From: Bacillota bacterium
Lineage (GTDB): Bacteria; Bacillota; Clostridia; Christensenellales; SZUA-584
Length of the DNA stretch: 20,936 nt
Direction of reading: 5' to 3'
Assembly: GCA_023415915.1 (NCBI GenBank)
Contig: JAEZIZ010000077.1
Span: 1 to 20,936 of the forward strand
The notes below the pieces were generated by a model. It worked only from the letters and a program-made list of their open reading frames with translations, did no database searches and was not told the origin of the DNA. Shown piece after piece: positions 8,701 to 15,217 of the stretch. Positions within the stretch are counted from its first letter, which is position 1, and every line of letters starts with the position of its first letter. The position numbers and the translations under genes are program-made.

Positions 8701-9275
8701 TGTTTAAAATCACACGCGCTAAATCCTCCGACAACACGCTGGGAGCGCTCACAGCTTCCGCCGGTATGTTCGATAAGCCGTTCGATCCCAATATACTGAA
8801 TTATACGCTGCTGCTTGATGAAAACACGAAAAGCGTGACGTTATCGGGCAAAGCGGCGGCGCCTGCCGCGAAGATCTCTCCGAGATCGAAAAGGCTGACG
8901 CTTAAAAACGGCCAGAGAAAGACGGTAAAAATAACGGTTAAGGCACAGAACGGGGCAAGGAGGACGTATACGGTAACCGTAATAAGAGCGGCCTCCTCAA
9001 ACGCAAGCCTTAAAACGCTTAAAACAAGCCCCGGGCTGTCGCCCGGGTTCAGCCCGTATACTGCGAGTTACACGGTAACGCTGCCCGCGGCGAAGAAAAC
9101 TGCCAGCATATCCGTAAGGCCCGCGGGGTATAACGCGGCGGTGTATATAGACGGCGCAAAGAGGTCATCTAAAAGGGTTACGCTGCTCAGCGGCCAAAGC
9201 GTTACGGTGCATATAATGGTATTGGCGCAGGCGGGCAACACGAAGGACTATTACATAACGGTGACGTGCCCCTGA
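2706..9275 (+). CDS. Giant modular secreted surface protein (beta-helix, InlB repeats, BIG2, GLUG, BspA-LRR, cadherin-like)
   Basis: About 2189 residues, probably an extracellular adhesin or glycan-binding protein. Approximate order: signal peptide 1-25 (cut after AFA); Gly-rich repeats of the GIGGG..GG.ITI.GGTV type, a probable right-handed beta-helix like carbohydrate-binding/pectate-lyase-like families, 27-415; a degenerate InlB-type unit 459-537; BIG2 Ig-like domain 540-618; Listeria-Bacteroides (InlB B) repeat 620-689 ending LYAGW; GLUG-type repeat region 690-1082; two divergent InlB units 1085-1238; BspA-type LRR_5 repeats (IGEGAFSNKT, IGIYAFSGCTKL) 1242-1612; four more InlB B repeats 1632-1913; three cadherin-like beta-sandwich domains 1916-2189. 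I see no LPXTG motif, SLH domain or C-terminal membrane helix, so the means of retention is unknown. Base composition differs sharply between modules. Confidence 0.85.
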   Translation: MIKKSISLIVVAAVLISLFPVPAFAAGGTINADGTYDIGSYGNDSVITIEEGLTVTLTNTGGLTLTNVQINCGYGTNLTIDGIKIDNSAYDGACALSFTQYSNKLILMGDSYIKSGSNMPGIFVGTGTTLEISGTGSIDVTGGQKAAGIGGRSSGGAGNISITGGTISATGGYVEEGGSGAGIGGGWYGGGGQITIFDGSIHAVGGKGAACIGGGSNAYGGTIIIEGGIVEAIAEEFSTGIGAGHNLSGDILIKGGTVTASGAGEYPGIGACGNFTITIEGGMVTSTGGASSAGIGGGYSSTRGHVSILGGVVNAFGGEGGGAGIGTGADSIGGQVSISGGKITAIGGDRFADDPASHGGAGIGGGEGSSGCTVSIHNGTVFAQMGENGQFDIGDAQNSSDGTLLIQGNNTVVFLKNGSSVPPVTTTHALYTTNTVTKNKAFGLTIPESWCAPVYAYLNSLSVFELKYDLNEGIGTVPETVRQIENSTIEVANGTGLIKGTESFIQWNTQPDGSGTDYFPGDSFEFTGDATLYAIYKTPPNVESVTLDKQSATLNRGESILLTADVKPSDAVYSIAWTSSDENVAAVNSSGLVTAVGGGDAVITATAGGLSASCEIHVYFNVTFDAQNCTENVIVGVVKNSAVSKPQDPVKDGYTFSGWYTEQGCVSEWDFDEAVTSDMTLYAGWTPEDCPFAGRGTETSPYLITSAGELAQLAALVNSGNADYNSGCYLQTQNIDLSVYPNWTPIGAPGKPFSGTYDGNGKSIADINIDIDYPKETVYLGLFGYTTGTTIKNIKLEGGNISVSSNTGAKVGSLAAYVGSGCLIENCSSLVDIYTFSKSVICVGGIVGHASNNSDETCIIKNCVNSGTIYGDSSSSANVGGIIGNMEYGVSVSRCANNGNITAMPIPTVGGIAGKANGFDRSLCISQCYNTGDVHAGFTVSNGYLGGIAGFICDTEITNCFNAGKISEMLTANAPAVGGIAGYASGDSGINKCYNVGEIISRQTYGGSIAGYIPETAAEIAEINDCYYADTFEDYIGIGYGKTYTAYKKTIDELKQQATYIGYDFETIWTFAAGYDFPQLIGNPFSVLQHDVVLTADSEMGIAQGSGAYKLFETVTITAFANEHYSFKNWEVDSGEVILDDALSPTATFVMPNYDVAISAVFEKKKYKLTIQCDEKGYEYEEAHAWGETVSISGMAKNGYQFMRWEVISGDVELSDEFDKFAEITMPKSDVVIKAVFDVNPTGYEYTRTDKKVTITKYTGTDSNIIIPRKIDGYTVTAIGEGAFSNKTVLTSVEVPDTITSIGIYAFSGCTKLENIKLGNSIKSIEQSAFSNCENLTGISIPDSVKSIGYSSFSDCISLADVVLGRSLESIGAAAFDGCSSLTEIIIPDCVVSLEYYCFRACSKLASVTIGAGVENIAENTFYECTSIKSYYASPQNQHYKSVDGVLYDKDLKTLVQYPSGKMGTYSILDGVTSIRSRAFQNSVFLTGISIPETVNNIGDYAFHTCSSLTYVSLPDSLTVISTGAFGCCTNLLEVRFGGHVTTISDKAFFRCENLKEIDIPETVSRIGDGAFVECWDLERIYFWGDMPVLGTYPNNNVFIYTDVYYHIDHAGSWGKLATYGRFNKHMFCLLTLDLKDGSIPVTYRARLNALRLPVPTAPVRDHNTFEYWCADAACTTSWDFGTAVTGDITLYAKWKPMSYTVKFDARNGNPVNTQTIIYGSNVTAAPVPERPYYVFLGWYPTPACDTSPVGFPLSIMGNVTLYAGWRPQIYNIHYDLDGGKTSSDNPSSYMVESSTFTLRNPSRAGYTFLGWTGTDLAQPTTSVTVYKGSAGDRWYTARWKVNEYTITFNSKEGSAVPPVIAAYGSLIPEPPQPSRQGYAFAGWYKDSSCKTRWNFGTDVVTGNDTLYAKWQPYSNYLDDVMLSAGTLMKPFSKSAVRYNITLGEHESGITITPIKEYDGAVMKINNAVRDSYFVSLASGKSATVKVAVSYNRKTKTYVFKITRAKSSDNTLGALTASAGMFDKPFDPNILNYTLLLDENTKSVTLSGKAAAPAAKISPRSKRLTLKNGQRKTVKITVKAQNGARRTYTVTVIRAASSNASLKTLKTSPGLSPGFSPYTASYTVTLPAAKKTASISVRPAGYNAAVYIDGAKRSSKRVTLLSGQSVTVHIMVLAQAGNTKDYYITVTCP

Positions 9276-9301
9276 TTTAAGGCAAGACAACAAAAGCGCG
9301 C

Positions 9302-10048
9302 TTACATATATCTCGCGAGCTGCCCGTAGTCCTGACGTTTGACCAGTTCGTTAAGGTACGCGGAGCGGGTCGCGTCTCTTTTTCTTACCCGGTTCAATGC
9401 TCGTATTATTTCATCGGCGTTCTTAACTCCCATACCGTGCCCGTAGTAAAGCCCATTGCCAAGGTAATACACGTTTTCCCCTTGCCACTCGGGCTTTAGG
9501 GGGTCTACGTCGGGGTTGCTGAAATAGCGGGCGTCTCCGGGTATCTCGTCGACCGGGTTACGGTCCATAACCAATGCAAGGTCGCGGTCAAGGTGCTGCC
9601 AGTTCATAAGATATATGCTCGAAAAAAGCCTGTTAAACTGTTCCCTTGGCATCACGTCAAGCAGCGCCTTATACAAAACTATTATCATCGCCGTGGAGCA
9701 TTCGGTGCCGTAAAGCGAGCCGCGCGCGTAGATATCCGCAATCGCGTCAGCGGGGGAGACGCCAGCCCTTAATTCAAAGCCTCCTTCGGACGTGCGGTTC
9801 CAGAATTCGGGGTTGGCTTTTGAATCACGGAATACCTTGAACGATAAGCCGCTGCGGGCAAGATCATGCGACGCCTTTACGATGCTTTGGCGCACTCTAA
9901 GCTCGGTAATAAGCACGTGCTCCGAATCGTAGGCGTAGTTTTTACGGCTTGCGGACATTATATCGAATATTTCACGCTGAAGCGGGCTGGGGGAGAAACC
10001 TTCCGCAAAAGGTATGGCGCTAATGCGCTCGCCGTTAATAGTAATCAT
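9302..10048 (-). CDS. tgl: Tgl, protein-glutamine gamma-glutamyltransferase (spore coat transglutaminase)
   Basis: A 248-residue protein, close to the 245 residues of Bacillus subtilis Tgl, which cross-links spore coat proteins through glutamine-lysine isopeptide bonds. The signature GTECSTAMIIVLYKALLD places Glu116 and the nucleophile Cys117 at the positions of Bacillus Glu115/Cys116. The WQGENVYYLGN segment gives Glu191 (Bacillus Glu187), and YYGHGMG matches the family YFAHGLG segment. The C-terminal RKRDATRSAYL also fits. ATG 10048 is preferred over TTG 10066 because it gives the family N terminus MITINGERIS; GGAAAG lies about 10 bases upstream. Its start overlaps the upstream gene by 14 bases, so translation is coupled. 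I see no terminator after it; the opposing surface-protein gene ends 26 bases away. Confidence 0.93.
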   Translation of the reverse strand: MITINGERISAIPFAEGFSPSPLQREIFDIMSASRKNYAYDSEHVLITELRVRQSIVKASHDLARSGLSFKVFRDSKANPEFWNRTSEGGFELRAGVSPADAIADIYARGSLYGTECSTAMIIVLYKALLDVMPREQFNRLFSSIYLMNWQHLDRDLALVMDRNPVDEIPGDARYFSNPDVDPLKPEWQGENVYYLGNGLYYGHGMGVKNADEIIRALNRVRKRDATRSAYLNELVKRQDYGQLARYM

Positions 10049-11015
10049 TGCGGCCACGCTTTCCAAGGATACGTTTTGACGCTTCTATCTGTACGGGCAA
10101 CGGGCTGTGCATCCAATCATGCCAATGCCTGCGGTTATTACTGTGCAGATACTGTGAACACTCTCCGAGCAGCCGCTGTGTATCAGCGTCAACTTCGCTC
10201 AATTTTTCAAGCCGCTGCCATTCGTCCATCGACAGGGCGTTATCGCCGCCGAAGCTTTTCTGCAGGTATTTTGACTCGTACGATACCCTGAACGGGCAGG
10301 GAGCTTCGCACATCTGGTTTGATTCGCCGGTATAGTATAAATAAGGCTTGTTGCGCTTAAGCCAGCTAAGAACGCTCCGGCGCTGGCTTGCCGGGTTTGC
10401 GCTCTCGTCGCGGCAGCAGGGTAGGAACTTTAATAATCTGCGCGCAAGCGCAACGTCGCGCTTATCTTTTGAAAGCAGGCGGTCCGCCGCCATCGCAATG
10501 CATTGAGCGTCGCCGCTTTCAAACAGCGCCCATTCGGCGTCGTAGGTATAAGAGCCCCTCCTGTGCCTTTCAAATATGAGATCAATAAGAGCGCCGAGGC
10601 TGGATCTGTCGCCGAACGCCTTGACAAGCAGTATCGCCGCGGCGTCAATAATACGCTCATACTCGCTGCCGAGTCCTGATTCCTTACAGCCCGTTGTGAA
10701 CATCCATTTGAGTACTGGCATGTCTTCAGGGGCTGCCTCAAACGTACCCCGGGCGGCAGAGGCTATCTGCTCCGTCAGCTTAAGCGCGGCTGCGTTCCGT
10801 GAGCTTAAATACGGCTCGAGGCCCAGCTTTATTATCTCCGGCCGCAGTATGTAAAGCGCGGGGAAACCGAGCTTTGAGTCATTAAGCGCGTCTATGGCTG
10901 CGTCCGGGTCTTTATTATAAAGGCCATAAAATGCGTTTCTTGCCTGCGCGGTATCGCCCCGTATATCTGCAATACCGGGCGGCACGCCGCTTCTTCTTGA
11001 ATGTGCTGTAGGCAT
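10035..11015 (-). CDS. Unrecognised helical (HEAT-like) protein coupled to tgl
   Basis: 326 residues, not recognised as a named family. It has no signal peptide or membrane segment. The N-terminal two thirds read as paired amphipathic helices (AALKLTEQIASAA, ERIIDAAAILLVKAFGD, LGALIDLIFERH, AMAADRLLSKDKRDVALARRLLKFL), suggesting a HEAT- or TPR-like solenoid. The last third is aromatic and basic, with CC and MCEAPCPF cysteine clusters and an RRHWHDWMHSPLP segment. AAGGGGA lies 10 bases before ATG 11015. The gene overlaps tgl by 14 bases and shares its promoter, so it probably acts with Tgl in the sporulating mother cell, perhaps as substrate, scaffold or regulator (inference). Confidence 0.7.
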   Translation of the reverse strand: MPTAHSRRSGVPPGIADIRGDTAQARNAFYGLYNKDPDAAIDALNDSKLGFPALYILRPEIIKLGLEPYLSSRNAAALKLTEQIASAARGTFEAAPEDMPVLKWMFTTGCKESGLGSEYERIIDAAAILLVKAFGDRSSLGALIDLIFERHRRGSYTYDAEWALFESGDAQCIAMAADRLLSKDKRDVALARRLLKFLPCCRDESANPASQRRSVLSWLKRNKPYLYYTGESNQMCEAPCPFRVSYESKYLQKSFGGDNALSMDEWQRLEKLSEVDADTQRLLGECSQYLHSNNRRHWHDWMHSPLPVQIEASKRILGKRGRNDYY

Positions 11016-11047
11016 GTTTATTGATTCCCCTTATAGCGGTTCTCGTT

Positions 11048-11076
11048 TATCTTATGAGCGAAGAACACAAAACGTT
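11048..11076 (-). promoter_or_regulatory. Candidate sigma-K promoter for the HEAT-like gene and tgl
   Basis: On the minus strand, CATAAGATA (11048-11056) is an exact match to the sigma-K -10 consensus CATANNNTA. An AAC (the AC at 11074-11075) sits 17 bases upstream at the -35 position. The predicted start near 11041 leaves a leader of about 26 bases to ATG 11015. Bacillus subtilis tgl is known to be transcribed in the mother cell by sigma-K, which independently supports this assignment. The -35 element is only two to three bases, so most of the weight rests on the -10 and the context. Confidence 0.6.
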
Positions 11077-11160
11077 CTGTTCGCCTGTAAGAGCCAAACC
11101 GGAGAAAAGAGTGGTACGATTCATATGGAACGATATTCGGCGAAAACAATGGAGAGTGAT

Positions 11161-11195
11161 ATAAAAAACCGGAACAGTTTGCTCCGGTTTTTTAT
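11161..11195 (-). terminator. Terminator of the seven-gene operon
   Basis: A perfect 13-base inverted repeat (11161-11173 with 11183-11195) surrounds a 9-base loop. The stem core is CCGGA/TCCGG with A and T runs on either side, so it has a T tract on both strands. On the minus strand it follows the racemase stop codon by 33 bases and separates the operon from the sigma-K unit. It could also stop + strand transcripts. Confidence 0.85.
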
Positions 11196-11227
11196 GACGG
11201 AATGATAATGTATTATGATGTTATAGC

Positions 11228-11938
11228 CTATTTTACAGCGTACCCTGCTTTAATAATGGCAGCCTTTGCGAGTATCAGCGCAGGGTCTATGTATGGAAAG
11301 TTTATGCCGTATTTTTCAAACGCTATGGGCAGCTCGGTACAGCCGAGTATGAAGCATCCCGCGCCTTTTAATGCCATTTGCTTAAGCTCGCCGGTCAAAG
11401 CTGCGGTGTCGTAATTTTCCGCTCCCGCCTTAACGCCGTTGTAGATAACGGACATTACCTCCGCCTGTCCGCCCTCTGAAGGCAGAACGGCTTTTATGCC
11501 GAACTCATTTAAAGCGTTTTCATACAGCCTTGCGCGCAGAGCCCCCGTTGTGGCCAGCACGCCGACGCTTTTTAGACCGAGAGCATTAACCTCCCTGGCC
11601 GTTTCTTCTATCATATTGAGCACAGGCACATTTATTGCCCCGCACAGCTTTTGGTAAAACACGTGCGACGTGTTGCAGGGGAGCAGCAGTATATCTGCGC
11701 CCATGCGCTCAAGACGCTCCGCGGCTTCGAGTATATAAGCAAACGGCGCGTCGCTGCCCTCAAGCACCGCTTTCGTCCTGTCGGGTATCTTAGGGTTGTT
11801 GTCGATAACAATATGAATATGCCCGCTGTCGCAGCTCGCGTCGGTATGCGCTATTATCTTATAAAACAGGTCCGCCGTAGCGAGCGGACCCATGCCGCCG
11901 ATTATGCCCAGCGTTTTTTTAGCGCTATCAGTTAACAT
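11228..11938 (-). CDS. Aspartate/glutamate racemase family enzyme (RacX/YgeA type)
   Basis: A 236-residue cytoplasmic, cofactor-independent amino-acid racemase. The N terminus has LGIIGGMGPLAT. The two catalytic cysteines are Cys88 in LLPCNTSHVFY and Cys200 in LGCTELPIAF, the classical pair of this family. Length is normal. Family members act on aspartate, glutamate or a broad range of amino acids (YgeA, RacX), so the substrate cannot be read from sequence. It is the last gene of the operon; its ATG lies inside the end of the lipoprotein gene (11-base overlap) and only a weak AGG precedes it, so translation is probably coupled. Its place beside an adenylating enzyme and a carrier protein suggests that it supplies the D-amino acid used by the pathway (inference). 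Confidence 0.88.
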   Translation of the reverse strand: MLTDSAKKTLGIIGGMGPLATADLFYKIIAHTDASCDSGHIHIVIDNNPKIPDRTKAVLEGSDAPFAYILEAAERLERMGADILLLPCNTSHVFYQKLCGAINVPVLNMIEETAREVNALGLKSVGVLATTGALRARLYENALNEFGIKAVLPSEGGQAEVMSVIYNGVKAGAENYDTAALTGELKQMALKGAGCFILGCTELPIAFEKYGINFPYIDPALILAKAAIIKAGYAVK

Positions 11939-12530
11939 CGGTAGTCGGGCATACCTGAGCCGCGCCGCTCCCTGTATTGTAAAGATACATTATCTGCGTG
12001 ACTTTGCCTTCCTGCACGAGTATCGACAGAGTGGTCGTATCTTCGACAAATTCATACGAGCCGCCGCATTCCTGATAGTTGTTGCCCATCTTTTGCAGCA
12101 TCGCGTCCTGCGTGTCGCCAATCTTCACACCTTGGGGTATCGAGACGGTATCGTCCGTTACGGTTATAATAGTCACGTGGTCGGCGCCGTCTATCTCGTT
12201 TACCGTAAGCTGGAAGCCGCCGTACGTATAGAACTTATCCACGCCCTGGTACGCGCAGCTCGGCGCTTCAAATGAGCTGTTTGGTTTGCCGAGGCTGCCC
12301 AGCACCGCTTCGGCAAGGTCGTACGGGCGTATTTTTACTCCGTTGGATTCAAAGAACAGAGTATGATTTTGGGCGACGGGAGATACGCCGGGCTCCTGAG
12401 GCTGCTGCACGGCGCCGGGCGCGTTCGCCGCCTGGGCGCCCGGGTCCACAACGACGCCGCCTTGAGCGCCGCAGCCTGCTAAAACAATAACAAATGTCAA
12501 TGCCAATAAAACACTTACAACCTTTTTCAT
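11928..12530 (-). CDS. Small lipoprotein of the Dlt-like operon
   Basis: 200 residues. A lipoprotein signal peptide ends in LAGC with the lipidated Cys at residue 20. A Pro/Gln/Ala-rich linker (about 21-55) is followed by a compact domain: a LGKPNSSFEAPSCAYQG..KFYTYGGFQLTV unit and a GVKIGDTQDAMLQKMG unit, a pattern like the BLIP/SmpA-type fold. The function is not known. Its ATG overlaps the stop of the SGNH-like gene in an ATGA arrangement (12527-12530), with AGGAGA 5 bases upstream, so it belongs to the operon. It would sit on the outer face of the membrane, where the MBOAT and SGNH-like proteins act, and could be a chaperone or acceptor-binding accessory (inference). Confidence 0.75.
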   Translation of the reverse strand: MKKVVSVLLALTFVIVLAGCGAQGGVVVDPGAQAANAPGAVQQPQEPGVSPVAQNHTLFFESNGVKIRPYDLAEAVLGSLGKPNSSFEAPSCAYQGVDKFYTYGGFQLTVNEIDGADHVTIITVTDDTVSIPQGVKIGDTQDAMLQKMGNNYQECGGSYEFVEDTTTLSILVQEGKVTQIMYLYNTGSGAAQVCPTTDVN

Positions 12531-13609
12531 TCTTTCTCCTTTTCTACCACCAAACTTTTTAAAAAACCAAACTCGGCAAGCTCTTTCTCCTGCGCGGCCT
12601 TTTCTTCATAGTAAGCGGCAACCTTGCCGGCCCACACTTTTGACAGCTCCTTATCGGCGCGATGGTCGGTAAGATTGAAGTCGCGCTTCAGTATGCCGCC
12701 CAAGTATGCCGAGAGCTTCTCGGCCCCGTATATATTAAGATGCAGCCCCGAATCGTACGTATCCGTTCTAAGATCGAGGCCCGTTTGCTCGTTAAGCTTA
12801 AGGAAGTTGATATACATAAGCCCTTTTCTGTCCGCGTAATCGACCATCTGCTCTTCCCACTCATCATACCAATGGGGGTATATGCTGGGCGCCTTTATCA
12901 GTATAAGCTGTATGCCGTTTTCTTTGCACAGCTCAACCATCATATCGAGATAATTATAGCATACATCACTGAACGTATAGTCCGCAAGTTTTTGCGGTAT
13001 GGGCGGCTGTCCGGCGGCTTTTATGTCTACGCGCATAAGGTAGCCGTTGTGCGAAACGGGCTTTTTGCCGAACATATATTTAACGTCGTCGGAACTTAGC
13101 TCGCTCCAGCGCGAATGAAACCTGAGAAACGGGAAGATATACGACGGCAAATCTTCTTCCGGCGTCATCGAAGCTTCTACGGCCTTTATCTTTACTGGAG
13201 ACAGCCGCATGCCGTCCAGAGTCATGCGGTTGTACGCCTCGTTCTGAGGCTCGCCGTATTTCATCGACAGCACGTTGAAAACGACAACTTTAGGCTTTTC
13301 GTACATAAGCGTTTCTTCGAGCAGGTAGTAAGACTGCCATATGAGCTGCTGCGGCGTTCCGCGGATATAGCTGGTTATGCCGTATTTCTCCCACAATGCG
13401 ACGGGGGAGAAGTTCTCGTACACCTCGCAGTCGCCTATGAATATTACGTCGTGCGGCGTCTTTTCGTTATAATACTCGGCGACTAGAGCGCCTTCGCGCA
13501 CTGCGCCCCTATATTTGGGCATAAAAAGCAGCTGGAGCAGATACAATATGCCCAGTACCGCAGCGGCAGTTACTGCAAAGTATATAAACGCCTTTTTGTT
13601 TCTCTTCAT
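12527..13609 (-). CDS. Membrane-anchored SGNH-like protein (DltD/AlgJ-like) with Cys in the nucleophile motif
   Basis: 360 residues. A basic N terminus and one membrane helix (about 8-30) leave the rest outside the cell. The block I motif reads VIFIGDCEVYENFSP, with Cys61 where GDS-type esterases and DltD-like proteins carry Ser. The C-terminal block reads YDSGLHLNIYGAEKLS, with Asp286 and His290 as remaining triad candidates. The tail (about 320-360) is charged and probably helical. It follows the MBOAT gene by 9 bases and overlaps the lipoprotein gene by 4. In alginate and dlt systems the MBOAT partner of this class completes transfer of the acyl group to the surface polymer, and the same job is inferred here. 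I do not know whether the Cys is general in this subfamily. Confidence 0.82.
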   Translation of the reverse strand: MKRNKKAFIYFAVTAAAVLGILYLLQLLFMPKYRGAVREGALVAEYYNEKTPHDVIFIGDCEVYENFSPVALWEKYGITSYIRGTPQQLIWQSYYLLEETLMYEKPKVVVFNVLSMKYGEPQNEAYNRMTLDGMRLSPVKIKAVEASMTPEEDLPSYIFPFLRFHSRWSELSSDDVKYMFGKKPVSHNGYLMRVDIKAAGQPPIPQKLADYTFSDVCYNYLDMMVELCKENGIQLILIKAPSIYPHWYDEWEEQMVDYADRKGLMYINFLKLNEQTGLDLRTDTYDSGLHLNIYGAEKLSAYLGGILKRDFNLTDHRADKELSKVWAGKVAAYYEEKAAQEKELAEFGFLKSLVVEKEKE

Positions 13610-13618
13610 GTAAGGCCC

Positions 13619-15208
13619 CTAAAACTGATTATAGATAAACTGGCTGGAATCGTAGCCTATGCCATAAGCGCCGAAAACCAGCACAGCAAGCAGCAAAACG
13701 GCAATCAGGCCGTAGCGCAGCGCGTAAGTATTGCGGCTTAGCTGCTCGCGCACGCCGCCGCGTCGCTGTATGAGCGAAACCGCTATAAGAATGGCCGTCC
13801 CTAAGAGCACTACTATGTAGTCCCACGCGGAAAGCCCGAGTTTTAACAGTACGCCGCTGAAAAGCTGGTCCCAGTTCCAGTTCGTAAATATCGAGAAGAA
13901 CATATTAAATGACATAGGAACGTCACGGTAACAGTCGAGTATGCGAAGCGACGACAACAGGAAAAACGTGCGCACCACCTGAAACAGCCTGTACCCGAAA
14001 GTGTCCGCGAGTCCCGGAAACCTTGAATGGAACTTTTCATAAAGCGGCGTGAGTTCCTGGGAAATAATAATGATGAGCCCTGTAAGCACGCCCCATACGA
14101 CGAAATTCCACGCGGCTCCATGCCACAGGCCGGTGACGAACCACACTACAATAGTCGCCACATATACGGACACGCGCTTGCCAAAGCCGTTGCCGAGCTT
14201 CGCCCTTGCTTTCTTGGACAGCTCCAGCATCGGCCTCGAGGCAGATATCGGGTAAAACATGTATTCGCGGAACCATGAGCTAAGCGATATATGCCAGCGC
14301 CGCCAGTATTCTGCGATGTTCTTGGAAAAATACGGACGCAGGAAGTTTTCCTGCACCTTTATGCCCAGCACCTGCGCAATGCCTATCGTTATGTCTATGC
14401 CGCCCGTAAAGTCTGCGTACAGCTCGACGGCATAAAACACCATCAAACACACGACAAACACGCCCTGATACGCAGCCGTGTCCTTAATAAGCGCGGTTAC
14501 GGCGACGAGTATGCGGTCAGCTATTACGACTTTTTTGAAGTACCCCCATAGTATGCGCTGCAATCCGAACGAGACCTGCTTTTTGTCGAAGCTGTGAGGC
14601 TCGTAAAGCGTACTGCTAAGCTCGTCGTAGCGCGTGATTGGCCCCTGCACAAGCAGCGGGAAAAAAGAAACGAACAGCGCGAACTTTGCGATGTTGCGCT
14701 GCGCAGGGTACTTGCCGCGATGTATGTCGATAATGTATCCCATAGTCTGGAACGTATAGAACGATATGCCCATGGGAAGCAGAAGGTCCATATATACCGA
14801 GGGCGAATCCGCAGCCGTAAACAGCGGGCTTACGAGGTTTATAGCGAAATTGGCGTATTTCAGTACGGCGAGTATGCCGAAGTTTATCAAAAGGCAGACG
14901 ATAAGCCAGCCGCGCGTCTTTGCCTTTGTGGCTGCTTTATAAGCCTTGCGCTCGTCGGGCGATAAAGAAGCCTTGGTATCCGCAAAATACCGCTCGCGCT
15001 TTATTCGCAGCGTTTCCATACGCAGCGCAATGGCGTACGTAGTGCAAATCGTCACGCTTATGTATACGCATCCCTGCCAGCCGGCGTATGCGTAAAAAAA
15101 GGCGTTGGCGGCAAGCAGAAGCATCCACTGAAACCGTTTGGGTATCAGGTAGTAGATAACAAACACCGCCACCAGGAACAGCAGGAATATCCCTGATGTA
15201 AAAAGCAT
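13619..15208 (-). CDS. MBOAT family O-acyltransferase (DltB/AlgI-like)
   Basis: 529-residue polytopic membrane protein with roughly a dozen hydrophobic segments. It carries the MBOAT hallmarks: LLPMGISFYTFQTMGYIID, a YWRRWHISLSSWFREYMFYPI loop with His306, and GLWHGAAWNFVVWG with the presumed catalytic His363. The N terminus (LFTSGIFLLFLVAVFVIYYLIP) is typical of the AlgI/DltB/PatA branch. In DltB the enzyme moves an aminoacyl group from carrier protein to the outside, and the carrier gene directly upstream fits this. AAGGAGG lies 5 bases before the ATG and overlaps the stop codon of the carrier gene. I leave the name dltB open because the acyl substrate is uncertain. Confidence 0.93.
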   Translation of the reverse strand: MLFTSGIFLLFLVAVFVIYYLIPKRFQWMLLLAANAFFYAYAGWQGCVYISVTICTTYAIALRMETLRIKRERYFADTKASLSPDERKAYKAATKAKTRGWLIVCLLINFGILAVLKYANFAINLVSPLFTAADSPSVYMDLLLPMGISFYTFQTMGYIIDIHRGKYPAQRNIAKFALFVSFFPLLVQGPITRYDELSSTLYEPHSFDKKQVSFGLQRILWGYFKKVVIADRILVAVTALIKDTAAYQGVFVVCLMVFYAVELYADFTGGIDITIGIAQVLGIKVQENFLRPYFSKNIAEYWRRWHISLSSWFREYMFYPISASRPMLELSKKARAKLGNGFGKRVSVYVATIVVWFVTGLWHGAAWNFVVWGVLTGLIIIISQELTPLYEKFHSRFPGLADTFGYRLFQVVRTFFLLSSLRILDCYRDVPMSFNMFFSIFTNWNWDQLFSGVLLKLGLSAWDYIVVLLGTAILIAVSLIQRRGGVREQLSRNTYALRYGLIAVLLLAVLVFGAYGIGYDSSQFIYNQF

Positions 15209-15217
15209 GCGCCCTCC

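Noticed and set aside
9030..9047. G+C-rich inverted repeat (CCCGGGC/GCCCGGG, 4-base loop)
   Set aside because: It lies inside the coding sequence of the cadherin-like region with no T tract; it reflects the SPGLSPGFSP codons and is not a terminator.
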